From Trichoplax adhaerens (taxonomy: Eukaryota > Placozoa > Uniplacotomia > Trichoplacea > Trichoplacidae): a DNA stretch of 64,000 nucleotides. The stretch covers positions 2,282,106-2,346,105 of the forward strand of contig NW_002060950.1 in assembly GCF_000150275.1 (NCBI RefSeq), given 5' to 3'. A program made the translations under genes and the position numbers. Under the pieces are notes generated by a model that saw only the letters and a list, made by a program, of their open reading frames with translations, did no database searches and had not been told where the DNA came from. This document shows positions 50,701 to 61,633 of the stretch, piece after piece (position 1 is the first letter of the stretch; every line of letters begins with the position of its first letter).

Positions 50701-51006
50701 GTACAATTTGCACCTTTATGCCATTATAGACAATCGTATACATTGCCATCTTATTCTTTGTCACACGCTCGTTTGAATCAGTCTGAAAGATATGTAGAAA
50801 TGAATGGATTAATTCATTTATTTCTCCTATCGGTAAGGATATTCGCTGTCGTAGATTACAAGAAGAGAGCAAATTGCTTATTCCAATACGTCGAAGACTG
50901 CAGTTGTGATTTCTCCTAGTAGGAGTTATTTCGTAGAATGTGATAAGCAAGAATGAATTTAAAATATTTTCATCGTCCGGCTCATGACTGGAATTAAGTG
51001 TTTTAC
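47756..51006 (-). CDS. PARP14-like protein with two macro domains and an altered PARP catalytic domain (5' end not found)
   Basis: Five exons give about 790 residues: 50,678-51,006, 50,017-50,241, 49,333-49,875, 48,166-49,150 and 47,756-48,051. All joins keep frame. Macro domain 1 spans the first three exons, with IVLGDLTQQK, VDVIICSCSSKMEGGAL and SIAIPSIGTGN, the ADP-ribose-binding pattern. Macro domain 2 starts with VKDQK/VDGIIIL and is weaker. The C terminus is a PARP fold with ILYEQY, an LFYATN segment, FGTTFAV and SMYVI. The catalytic triad is changed: the usual histidine in LFHGT is tyrosine (48,239-48,241), and the tyrosine of the YFA segment reads as threonine. The protein may read or bind ADP-ribose without transferring it, or be a noncanonical mono-ADP-ribosyltransferase. 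The first exon has no in-frame ATG at its head, so at least one upstream exon is missing. Confidence 0.8.
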
Positions 51007-51249
51007 CTGTTACTGTTTTAGCCAGATATCACAGTGAATTCGATGATGGAATTTATGATACTGTACAAGTGTACAGTCTGTTATCGCTTAATAAGCTAGG
51101 AAATTGACATTAATTAAAACATTGCAGTAAGTACATTAGGCCTAGTGTCTATGTACGCGTATGCTTCTGATTTCAGAATTAGCAATCGATTGAGTAGAAT
51201 ATTATTAATTAAAAAAGGGTTGTAAACATCCACTTCTCACTGTAGTGCA

Positions 51250-52590
51250 GAAGCAATACTGGTCGATGTCGATGGTGTGAGCTCGTATTGTGCAGTACTG
51301 TACGACTACTACAGTTAACTAGTATTACTTTATGCTGTACTACGTGGATCGATTAGCAGCATTAGCTTTTGATCTTCTTTATTTTTTTTGATTGATTTAT
51401 TTATTTATTTATGCCATCTTTGATCACTTCATTTCTTTGGTATTTGTTCGATTAAAATTAATTCAATCATAAACAAAAATCTTATCGTAGATGAAAATTG
51501 TGATATGGTAGCTTGATCGATCACTTTTCTAGGAAAGTACCTGGTCAATCTTCATCGTAACGTTGATCAAGACTCAATCGATTTGCCATTTACCCATGAA
51601 GTGCGTGATGCTATTGGCAAGGACTAAGCAAGCACCTCCACATGATGGTGATAATTAATCGTCGGAAGCAAAGATTCCGTTTCTCCTATAGCACCGCACG
51701 AATGCCCGAAGTCTCTCTTCATCGGCAGTACATCAGATGGTTGCAGTTGCCATGGCGTTACTTTACTCCTATAGGTAGCAAGCTACAGTATTGTACTGCA
51801 AACATGCCTACAGTACTAACATGGTCTACGGTACTGTCGTGTACGCTACTACAGTACAGTACACTCACACACGAGTCACAAGTGAGTCGAGTCGTGTACA
51901 GTACGCTGTACTGTAGGTTTCCCCGCAAACTCGTAAATCTAGTCAAATCCTGTTAAGAAAGTACTGTAGAATGGGTAGCATAGTTTATTGAAACTTTTTG
52001 ATTTTAAAGCTTAATATCTCGAAAAGTACAAAACCTACAGCTTTCAAGTTTTCAGATTATGATAGGTTATTGATTACTCTACATTTCGGTACATTTTTGG
52101 CAAATTACTGCTCTATTTAGCAATACTAATTTTAAATTTGTGCGCTGGGGTAATTTTTGGACACCCTGATGTATGCCATGGAGTGATGGAGAATTCCATT
52201 AAGTGATTGTAGGATAATAGTATTTAGTATTTAGTGCTGTAAGTCCATGACTGTACTATCACGGACTGTTCAGTACTAGAAGATCATGCAGTAGTAGTCT
52301 ATGCTACGGTACTGTCAACTGGGCGTCAAAATGGAAATAGAAATTGATTCAGAGATGTACTGTACTGTACACTGTACAGTACAGTACAATAGAGGAAAGT
52401 TTCCTTTATAACGTACTACAGTGTACAGTACGGTAATCAAGGAATCTTGTACTGTACACTGTACAGTACAAGACCTGAGAAAGGTTCGGTTCGGTTCAAA
52501 CCGTTATGATCTATATCACAGTACCGTACACACGGTATAGTGTACTACTGTATGATAGTACTGTCCATACTGTACAGTACACTAATAAGA
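51250..52590. repeat. Cluster of TACTGTAC-type palindromes and hairpins
   Basis: The motif TACTGTA/TACAGTA recurs densely here. Clear hairpins: 52,356-52,388 with perfect 15-base arms and a 3-base loop; 52,446-52,472 with perfect 12-base arms and the same ACT loop; and an 11-base inverted pair at 51,849-51,859 and 51,906-51,916. The shared core suggests related hairpin units, perhaps a small non-autonomous element or a satellite seed. It lies between the macro-PARP 5' side and the next gene. Confidence 0.7.
51985..52175. mobile_element. Possible DNA-transposon remnant
   Basis: A stretch containing AATATCTCGAAAAGTAC and ending with TTTTTGGACACCCTGATGTA recalls the untranslated and terminal parts of Tc1/mariner-like elements, where GGACACCCTG-type ends are common. 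I found no matching inverted copy at the other side and no transposase frame, so this would be a fragment or an unrelated match. Confidence 0.25.
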
Positions 52591-54677
52591 TTGAGTTGGC
52601 TTGAAGCTGACTCGTATCTCCAAGTTCAATCATCTCGTCCATGGATGCTCTATCAATTGGATAGAAAGTGATGTCATGGCGACCGATCACTTACCCATAT
52701 TGCCTATCTCACGTAACTGGAACGAATGGTAGTATAATATTTTATCAGGGTACGTTAAATAATATGGAGGTATCGTAAAATTGGTTTATAAAATTGAATT
52801 GATGCATGCAAACTCTATGTTGTATTTCGAAAGAGAGCAAGCCGGTTGCAAAGTATCCAAATTCCAATAGCCAAATAATTCTGTTCGTGTTTTGTTCCTT
52901 CTAGCAGGAATGTTCTTTAGCTTGCTCTGTATTCTATGAATTCAAAAATACCGTAGTAATTCATCTTCATCTCTTGCTCGTTTGCAGTCTTGATGCTCCG
53001 TGATACGTCTTTGGATAATTTCTTATTGAACCAGATTGACCATGTAGGTCAAAGCTAGACGTAGTCCTTGTATCCAATAGATAGGAATAAGAACGATACT
53101 GAATTTTGCCTCATTGGGTTATCACTTTGATACGGTCGTAAGTGACAGCAAGTACAATAAATAGTTGTAAAGGTATATACCATACTCACCTTCGTACAGA
53201 GTCAAGATTTCTACAATGCCAGTAATCTGATCATGGATGCACGTTGATATACCTATAGTTAGTGAGACTAAAATGTTGTTTCTAGACTGTAATAAGCAAG
53301 AAGTAGATGGCGCAAGATTTCAGATTGTATTATTTCTGGCATTTTCAACTATTTCAAATACTAGACTTTAAATAGTTATGTAGAACGCTGATTTGATTGC
53401 AGTTATTATTGGCAATGATCAAAATTACAGTAGTGTACTACCGTAATAAAATCAATCACTACGATTAGCATACAATTAATTGCAACAACAACTGCAATTA
53501 TAATTATGATACTGAGGAGAATACCATTCGATAACATATTAAGATTTTTCTTACCATTATTTGATAACGTCATCGAGCTACAGTAAAATTCGTATATCTC
53601 ATGCGAGTATGGCAATTGCAGAGTACATAATATACCTCGGTAATAATTTAATTCGATTTCCTAACGTGTACATTAAACCAAACAATTTACTGTCTTTTAT
53701 TCTACGGTAATAATAGTTATTTACCTCCTAAGTGGAAAGAATAAACGCATGATTAAATTTAGGATAGTCTCTAAAAGTTGATAATGTACTTTACAGTTAG
53801 ATGAATTATAGCAGTACGCGCTGTAGAGACCTTAAAAATGGATTAGTTAGTGCAATGTAATAGTGGGTCCTATTTTAAGGTAGCCATTATTGATTAACAT
53901 ATCAATCTAAATCATCATAGCCGATAGCTTTTCCTTTTGCCTATAGGATCATTGGCTTTCTAGTTTCTTTTTCACATTACTGTAATGATGTTAATGAATT
54001 GCTTTGATTTGAAACACAGATAAAAAGTTTAAAGGTACTTTCCTATACGTACTGTACTGTAATATTGTATTTATTGATTAATTTATTGCTAATCCTGGTG
54101 TAACCAAGGCCTTTCTGCAAACGCTTCTCCTGACTTTAACATACGCGTATATTTCATTAAAGATGAGATTAATGAGCTACAACAATGTTTGTCCTAAAGT
54201 GATTTATTGGAAACTGTTTATAATGATAGGAGTTCGAATTTACTATTAAATCTTACCCTTTCTTACTTCCGATGTACTCGTACAGAATCTCCGTTTTCGG
54301 TCGTATGTACGTATTTACCTGTTGTTTTGAATTTCAGTAGCTAATGAACTTTCTTACTTTCACAAGATTTTCATAATCTGTAATGACACGATTTTGAACG
54401 TGTGAAAGATAAATTAATTTTAAGTAACCCCTAAAATTGATGAAGTACTGTATTACCGAGTACATCTTAGTAATAGTAAATACACATTAAAACAGAACCC
54501 TACCACTATTCTATTATGGTATTGTCGCTATTTTCATTTATTGTATGTACAGTATATAGACTGGCTGATTGAAATTCATGCAGTAGTTGATTTTTTTATT
54601 TATCAAGTTCATTAATCTCTTACTCCTGTAGTCCGCCATAACTTTTACTTTCACATTGAAGTCTGCTGTCTTATCTG
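52591..54677. other. Intergenic stretch without supported genes
   Basis: AT-rich sequence with only short open frames. It contains scattered single TACTGTA motifs but nothing I can name. It is the presumed 5' flank of the gene at 54,678. Confidence 0.4.
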
Positions 54678-55430
54678 ATGAAAAAATCACCGTCGAATAA
54701 AGTTTTTCCTGGAGACGCTTTAGTCAACAATTATTTAACTGCTGATAAGGAAGCTGATGTACATGATAACTTTCGTGATAGTATGACTAATTCAAGCCTA
54801 TATGCGACTACAACTTTACCAAGTGTGACCAGAAATCAAGCTGTATTCATTCAACATGGTAGCCACATGCAGGCTCTATTGGGCTTAAAAGATACTGAGA
54901 AGGCTACATTCTACTATAAAGAAAGTTGTAATCAACTAGAAGTAACTGCGATGAAAAAGGATCTAGGTGGTGTCCTTATACAGTTAAACGAAATTATTGG
55001 AAATATCAAACAAAAAGATCACCATTTACCCGAATTATTATGCTCCTACTTTCGTTCAGACTTAGCAAGAATTTATAAGTTTAATGATATATTAAGAAAT
55101 AGTAATATTGATGCTGTGGGAACAATTTCTGAGGGAGAACGTTTCCATGTATTGTCCCTAACTTTGGAAGACTTAAGTAAGGCCTCGCAGTTACTATGCG
55201 ATAAGTATTCTTCGGTATGTTTAGAAGTAAAAGGTAATATTTCGCATTCAGTCTATAGCAGCAATGTAACTGTAGAATTTGAACATTGCTATCGGATAAA
55301 GATAGAATTTGAACATTATAATGGAAATCCTGCAAATACAACTGATATAAAGATGGCTGGTTACATTGATGATATTTTGCATGCATCACAAAATATTTAT
55401 GCATTGGTAGAGAAATTGAAGGGTAGCTGA
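54678..55430 (+). CDS. Unrecognised 250-residue protein, single exon
   Basis: An open frame from a true ATG to TGA in one exon, far longer than chance frames here and with balanced amino-acid use, so I take it as a gene. The product is soluble with no signal peptide or membrane helix. Residues about 90-130 look helical (LGGVLIQLNEIIGNIKQK), and a pair of near-identical strands, VEFEH and IEFEH, occurs near residues 196-215. The C terminus is helical. I do not recognise the family and assign no function. An AATAAA signal follows the stop by about 70 bases. A small upstream exon cannot be excluded. Confidence 0.65.
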   Translation: MKKSPSNKVFPGDALVNNYLTADKEADVHDNFRDSMTNSSLYATTTLPSVTRNQAVFIQHGSHMQALLGLKDTEKATFYYKESCNQLEVTAMKKDLGGVLIQLNEIIGNIKQKDHHLPELLCSYFRSDLARIYKFNDILRNSNIDAVGTISEGERFHVLSLTLEDLSKASQLLCDKYSSVCLEVKGNISHSVYSSNVTVEFEHCYRIKIEFEHYNGNPANTTDIKMAGYIDDILHASQNIYALVEKLKGS

Positions 55431-55501
55431 AGTATAGATGAAAAAAGAAGGGTCATTACCTTTATCATACATTAATATTTAGAATGTCTTTTGCGCGTTT
55501 T

Positions 55502-55507
55502 AATAAA
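55502..55507 (+). terminator. Polyadenylation signal AATAAA for the 250-residue gene
   Basis: An exact AATAAA about 70 bases after the TGA stop on the same strand, at a normal distance for a 3' end. The motif is common in AT-rich DNA, so the assignment rests on position. Confidence 0.5.
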
Positions 55508-56112
55508 ATTATACACTTTTAGTCATCTATCTGACTTAAATCCTTTTTCCTCTTATGTTTTCGTTAATATGATCATAAAACTCTGCTATAAATGAGCTGC
55601 TATTTAAAAAATTTTCTGTAGAATAGCTATTGTATATCCGTATAAAGATTTATATCTTGAGAGTTTCCGTTAGTTTTTCTTCGCTTGACTATGTTGAACC
55701 TTTAAATACTTTCCTCCGTCTACGACTACACCAAGGCAAAATTAAATTTATTACATAGCTATATATGGATAATCATCTAATATTTGATAGTAATGTAATC
55801 TGCACATATCGTAGAATATACTATCATTATAAAGCTGAAGTGAATGTTGTATGTAAAATTGACCAAAAAAATATCAAATTCTGAATTGTTGATTTCATTA
55901 AATTAAAATCGTAACTACAAGAATTCTAGATATCCAAGAATTAGATGCAGCGCCCGGAATAGGGGAATTGTGGCAACTTTTGTCGTAAAAAATATATTGG
56001 ATAATCAATAGATAACATAGAGAATACATAGTATATAACAAACAGCACACTATACTACTTATTTCGAATTGATCATATCAAATCTTATTTTAAAACTTAG
56101 AGTAAACGTGTT

Positions 56113-58413
56113 TTATTTCGAATTGCTCTTTAATATTGTATTAGTTGCTGCTGTTTTACAGCCACCAACTTTTCGAAATTTAGCAATAAAGAATCCTATG
56201 GTATCCGACGCTAATTGATAAACTTTATCTTCATCGTTCATATCTTTCGAAAGTGTACAGGTAGAGTCTATAGCAGAAGAATATATATCAACCGAGGCTA
56301 GCAAATTATATGGTGCAATTTTAAAATTAACTTTTAAATTTCATTGAGTAAGTACATTCTGACCTAAAATACTCACCAGGTGATTCGTGGTATCGCAATA
56401 TTGAATCTGCAATGTTGATAGGATCAAATCGTTGCAATGAATTAGCCTGATCTTTGTTTAACCCTTCAACTTGAATTCCAGGGCAACCAAGATAGGGACT
56501 CTATCAAGATAAAGACATAAAAAAATTCTTATTACATTTCTGCACCTTTAATGTAATTTATTATATGGCTGAATGACTGACCTGATTGCAAAGTTCCAGT
56601 TCAGGATAATTCGATAATGCCCAAGAAATATTTCTTTCATTTTCAGACAAGGTTAAAGTACACGTACAGTATACTAAAATGCCTCCAACTTTCAAAAGCT
56701 GGAATGCCTAAAATTTGAATTTGTATGCGATTGCGTACACTGACTGTTATTCTCAGACAGCAGAGATAGAATCAATCGCATTTGTTACCTGAGATAATAA
56801 CTTCCGTTGATAACAAGAATAAGAACGCAGTTCTTTTGCTGACATTTTATAGGCTAAACAAGGCCTTTGCCCCATCCCGCTGCAGGGAGGGTCTAATAAG
56901 ATACGATCGAAGCTTTCAAGTGCAAAGGGCGGACAACGTAGGCCTAAGTATAGAAAATTTTTAATATTTTAAGTATAAAAGTTTCCTTTTAAATTAAGCA
57001 TGTAAAAAAAGGAAAAAACAGTTTTCGATCAAAATATTCAATGCACCGTTAAAGAGTTAATTACCTTCCTGACATTGACAGATATCGGCGACTGCTTTAG
57101 TACTATCGAACGCAAATACTTCAATGCAAGATAAATTTAATCTTTCTGCATTAGATTTAATTTTATGCAACTTTGATTTACTTTTATCCAAGGCTATAAT
57201 AGTGCCCTATAAAATGATGTAAAAGGATGTATAGCGTAGTAAGACGGTAGTAGCAAACTACTTGAAAGTGGGCGTCAAAAGAGTTGATGCTGAAAGTTAC
57301 CTTATTTTTCATTAACGTAGCGATATGAGTCGCTTTGCCTCCTGCGTAGAGAATTATAAATAAGAAATTTATAATTGAAAATTAATCGAAATTCGACGAA
57401 AGAAAATATCACGACTAGGTCATTGCTGTAAAGATATTAGCGTAATGTATGCGTATATTACTTTGCCTACCTGGGGCAGAACACATATCTAGAATAGTAT
57501 CTCCTTCATGAGGATTAAGGACATGACTAGCAACGACAGATGGTAAGTTTTGCAAAAATACGAATTCATCCCCAATTCCGTTTAAAGCTGGAAATAGATA
57601 GAGGGGTTCCGAAACTTCTACAGCGATTCCTCTAATGCGTTCCAATCGCACATTATAAAATAAGATTACCTGTCTCAAAGCAAGTGTTCTTTCACTTTAT
57701 TACGATAGTTACCTTGGCTTATTATTGCCTTTGAATAATTCTCGGCGACTAATCTTTGCTATGCCATTTCCGACAAATAATTTTTCCTCAGTAAACTTTG
57801 CGGTAGTACCATCGCGGCAGATATCATGAATATCTGCGTAAACTGAAACTGTATCACCTATTTGAATATCTGGGATAGATGTTGTGGCAATAGCTAATTA
57901 GCCAGCAGTTCGTGCAAAAATTTGAAATATCACTCACTTGGATCAGCTCCTCTAATTCCGATAGCAAAAACATTAGCTCCTCTTAAAACTGACATGCCAC
58001 ATTGAGATCCAACTATAACTTCCTTGCCAACTACAGTGATATCGTTATTAATCTGGGCAGGGATCATTAAGACATCAGGAATCACAGGGTGGCGAAGAAT
58101 TTGTAAGTTAGCCAACTTACGTTCAGCTCGCTACATTTTAATCACATATACGAGCGCATTATATAAGAATACATATGTGTATGTGTTCGATCTCGCTTAC
58201 TTCAATCTGATTCAATTTGATTTATTTAACTAATATCATGGATAAAATTGCAATTAGCGTACCTTTTCTATGATATCTCTTAACATTTTTTCTGCTTCAT
58301 CAATAGTAAAATGTACCGTGTTCACCCTTAAAATTGTTAACAATGGAGGATATGCCAAAATTTTCTGTAGATGCTTGACTTTAGATTGTATTTGAAAAGC
58401 TTTGTGGTTCGTA
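56113..58413 (-). CDS. NSUN6: NSUN6-type tRNA cytosine-C5 methyltransferase (first exon not found)
   Basis: Exons: 58,263-58,413, 57,938-58,130, 57,713-57,893, 57,471-57,673, 57,301-57,341, 57,065-57,206, 56,789-56,943, 56,582-56,707, 56,377-56,500 and 56,113-56,297. All joins keep frame. The N-terminal part carries a PUA domain (LRHPVIPDVLMIP, VGSQCG, VLRGANVF), the mark of NSUN6. The methyltransferase fold follows, with ILDMCSAPG/GGKATHIA for S-adenosylmethionine, ALDKSKSK, the motif IV cysteine in LLDPPCSGMGQRP and the motif VI cysteine in VYCTCTLT; both catalytic cysteines are present. The C terminus has DTIGFFIAKF as in the family. NSUN6 methylates the 3' end of certain tRNAs (C72). The first few dozen residues including the ATG lie upstream and were not located. 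An AATAAA overlaps the stop codon (56,112-56,117). Confidence 0.92.
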
Positions 58414-58939
58414 CTCTAAATTTTAGAGTAGAAGCAATAATCTTCAATATTACTTAAAGAAATTATAGATGGCTAGATTGTTATTAGTCAAATTAATAGA
58501 TTTTAGTATTTATCGCAAGTGTTATTATTATTGCAGTTTTTTTTATTATATTATTAATAGTAAATGAAAGCCGTGCACTGTACTTGAGAGTGTACTTTTA
58601 CTAGTATCTGGAATTCTGGATGGCTACAGGTACATCTTGTGCTTTAGTTTTAATTATACAGTAGGTATGTAATGGAAGCGCAAGTATAAAAAATCCTTCC
58701 ACAACGTGCCACTTAATGTCCGATAGCAGATCATATCGTTCAATGTTTACGTTTTAAGCTTACCTTATTCTAATCTAACGTAAAAAGATTAGCTTTCGTA
58801 CACAAATGCTACGTTAACCGAATTTACAGCACTGTACAGTGTACAGTGTACAATACAGCGACGTAGTATATTCGTTAAGATAGTATACAGTACAGTAGTA
58901 CTGTATATCATCAATAGTATAGATAGTTATAAGACAATA

Positions 58940-58966
58940 GATTGCAAAGATATCATCTTTGCAATC
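58940..58966. repeat. Perfect 12-base hairpin with 3-base loop
   Basis: GATTGCAAAGAT, then ATC, then its exact reverse complement. It is isolated from open frames and follows the TACAGTA-rich patch. It could be an isolated palindrome, an element end or a small RNA stem; nothing indicates transcription. Confidence 0.6.
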
Positions 58967-59818
58967 GATAAACGGCGTATAAAAAAGGCGTTACATTGGT
59001 TTATAGACCTACAGTTGATCAAAGTTTCTTGTATTAATTCAAGCCGCGCAGGTAACAGCTTACTGCAGCATTTACCAATAAATGATAATACGGTATACAG
59101 CATGTAAAAAGTATTACTTTGTTTTAGATTTACATTGCCTAACCGTAATCAGCGTATAGTCTTGCATGAGGAGTTCCTTGACATCATCTGAGAATCGACA
59201 GTGCATCATTTGCTCAAGCTCAGCTCGCTCCAGCTTAGCCATCTCTGTGAATTCCCGATTCAAAGAAGGCTTAGTAAATTACTACAGTTCACCTTGCCGT
59301 ACTGGCGTATACCATGTATTTCTAACGCCACAGTTCGATGTACTTTTGGACAATTTGCTGGATAATATCTAGTGCAATACACGTCCTCTTACAGTATGCT
59401 AAGAATTTGATTATGTTAGTTTAGAGTACAGCATACAGGGTAATAACAGCCTATAGTTTAGAAGATGAGCAGAATAAGCACTTGGATTAGCTAGAACTAC
59501 AGTACTCTACATACTATAATTTGGATCGATAAAGTGAAGACTTATCCGATGCAAATCCATTCGCTCGCTAGTCTACCCCTTAAGTGAAGACTTTTCCTTT
59601 ACGCTTGCAAGTTGCAACAATCAACGCTACTGCAGTACTCGTTCGCTGCATTTAGGATAGTCTAAAAGCCAAGAAATAAATTACTCGGGTACCCATTTAC
59701 TCGGCGAACTGTACTCGTCCATTATTCCATAACTGCGCATGTACATTGTAAAGTACTCTACAATATGCAATATTCGATCCATTTTCATGTTCATATCGTA
59801 TCAGCTCACTGCACTATA

Positions 59819-60455
59819 ACGTAAGCTACTAAAAATTTATAATACTATCTATGACTATATTTTTATGTAAGGCTATTATATTTGTATAAGTTTATGCGAT
59901 AGCATGGTTATACAGAATATGTGCTCTACTATCTGTACCTGGGTGATAACTAGTAAAACGTATTAATAACCATATATCATAACGCCAACTTAAAGATATC
60001 TTTGTGCTGAGTAACGAGCGTAAGCTACTAAAAATTAATAATATGCGATAGCATGGTTATACAGTATATGTGCTCTACTATCTGTACCTGGTGATAACTA
60101 GTAAAACATATTAATAATCATATATCATAACGCCAACTTAAAGACATCTTTCTGCTGAGTAAGGAGCGTAAGCTACTAAAAATTAATAATATACGATAGC
60201 GTGATTATACAGTATATGTGCTCTACTATCTGTACCTGGTGATAACTAGTAAAACATATTAATAATATATCATAACGCCAACTGAAAGATATCTTTGTAC
60301 TGAGTAAGGAGCGTAAGCTACTAAAAATTAATAATATACGATAGCGTGATTATACAGTATATGTGCTCTACTATCTGTACCTGGGTGATAACTAGTAAAA
60401 CATATTAATAATGTATCATAACGCCAACTTAAAGATATCTTTGCGCAGAATAATG
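59819..60455. repeat. Tandem repeat, period about 145-149 bp, four copies
   Basis: The segment GTAAGCTACTAAAAATT recurs at about 59,820, 60,020, 60,168 and 60,313. The units share CTCTACTATCTGTACCTGG and TATCATAACGCCAACT. Spacings of the later copies are about 148 and 145 bases; the first unit is about 50 bases longer. The later copies are nearly identical, so the array is young. Confidence 0.9.
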
Positions 60456-61633
60456 AGCATATTAAGATGGTAAATAAATATAAATTAAAATAACTATAAA
60501 CAACGGCAGTATTTCCATCGTGAGAATCATTACTGGTTCGTAATAAGAGGGCATTATACGTGTATTTGACTGCCAGATAAAAGAAATAAATAATGAATCT
60601 ATATATATTTGTAGATATGCCTTCGCATCCCGGAGTAGATTATAAAAAGTTGCAACTTAAGATTTCTGTATTGACGCTGTACTCGATTAACATTGCAACA
60701 TGAAGTAACGCAGGTACTGTTAAGTTCACACTTAATTCAATTTGTAGCGGATAACAAGGTCATAGAATACTTACCGCGGCAGCACTTTATATTGTTGTAA
60801 TTACCGGTTATAAAGAAACAGAGTATGGATCTAATCTAGTAAAGAGATAATATTGCAATATAAATGGAAATTTGTGTTGAACGAAAGTACGCATATATAT
60901 ATATGCAATTATATACATTCGCTTTTAGTATGTTGCCAGTTAAATTATAACATCTACGATGCGTAACATGACTTCTATACAATGTCTCATAGCCTTCTTT
61001 TAAGACGACCAACTATCTGAATTATAATGGTAATTTCGTTATCTACCATTTAATGTAGCATTGCCACCATGACCATATGGCAATGGATTGTTGCGTACAT
61101 AGTACAGCAGATACACGTGATCAAATAATGTTATGGAATGGCTTGCTAACGGACTATTACGTAGCTCTTACTAAAATAATTCCTCACTTTTAAAGAGTAG
61201 GAAACTGTAGACTGAAAGATTGAATCATTATAAATATAATATTGGCTCTTTCGTCTGCAAATTTCCACAAATCCCTATTTACTATTACGAATACGCGCAC
61301 ATCTATTTCCATTCTAGAGTACAGTATATTAGTTTAATGGTACTATAAACTCTCTAACTGGTTCAGTTGTCTCATTTTTGCTTCCCCAAAACAAGCTACT
61401 AACTGAAATTTTTTAAACTATATTGGTGTATATTATCAATACAGGATTAGGAACATTTCAGCTATTTTTATCGGCATTACTAGTCCGAATGTACATATAT
61501 GCGTATATACTTAATATTTTAGTAAAATTCCTATAGGGTAAAAAAAGTTTGTCGTTATACAGTATATACTCAACTTCAGAAAAAGTATCTCTAAATAAGA
61601 TCAAGAAACCTGCAGGGCAAATTCAACGGCAAA

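Larger units (their letters stand above)
58414..61633. other. Intergenic stretch between NSUN6 and TMCO4
   Basis: No supported gene, although the missing first NSUN6 exon should lie near its left end. It holds more TACAGTA/GTACAGTG palindromic sequence around 58,828-58,910, a perfect hairpin at 58,940-58,966 and the tandem repeat at 59,819-60,455. Confidence 0.45.

Noticed and set aside
51642-51956. Overlapping plus and minus frames of 104 and 62 codons
   Set aside because: They lie in the palindrome-rich cluster, where inverted repeats keep both strands open; no domain is visible.
55081-55404. Minus-strand 107-codon frame
   Set aside because: It is antisense to the 250-residue gene, which has the better start, stop and polyadenylation context.
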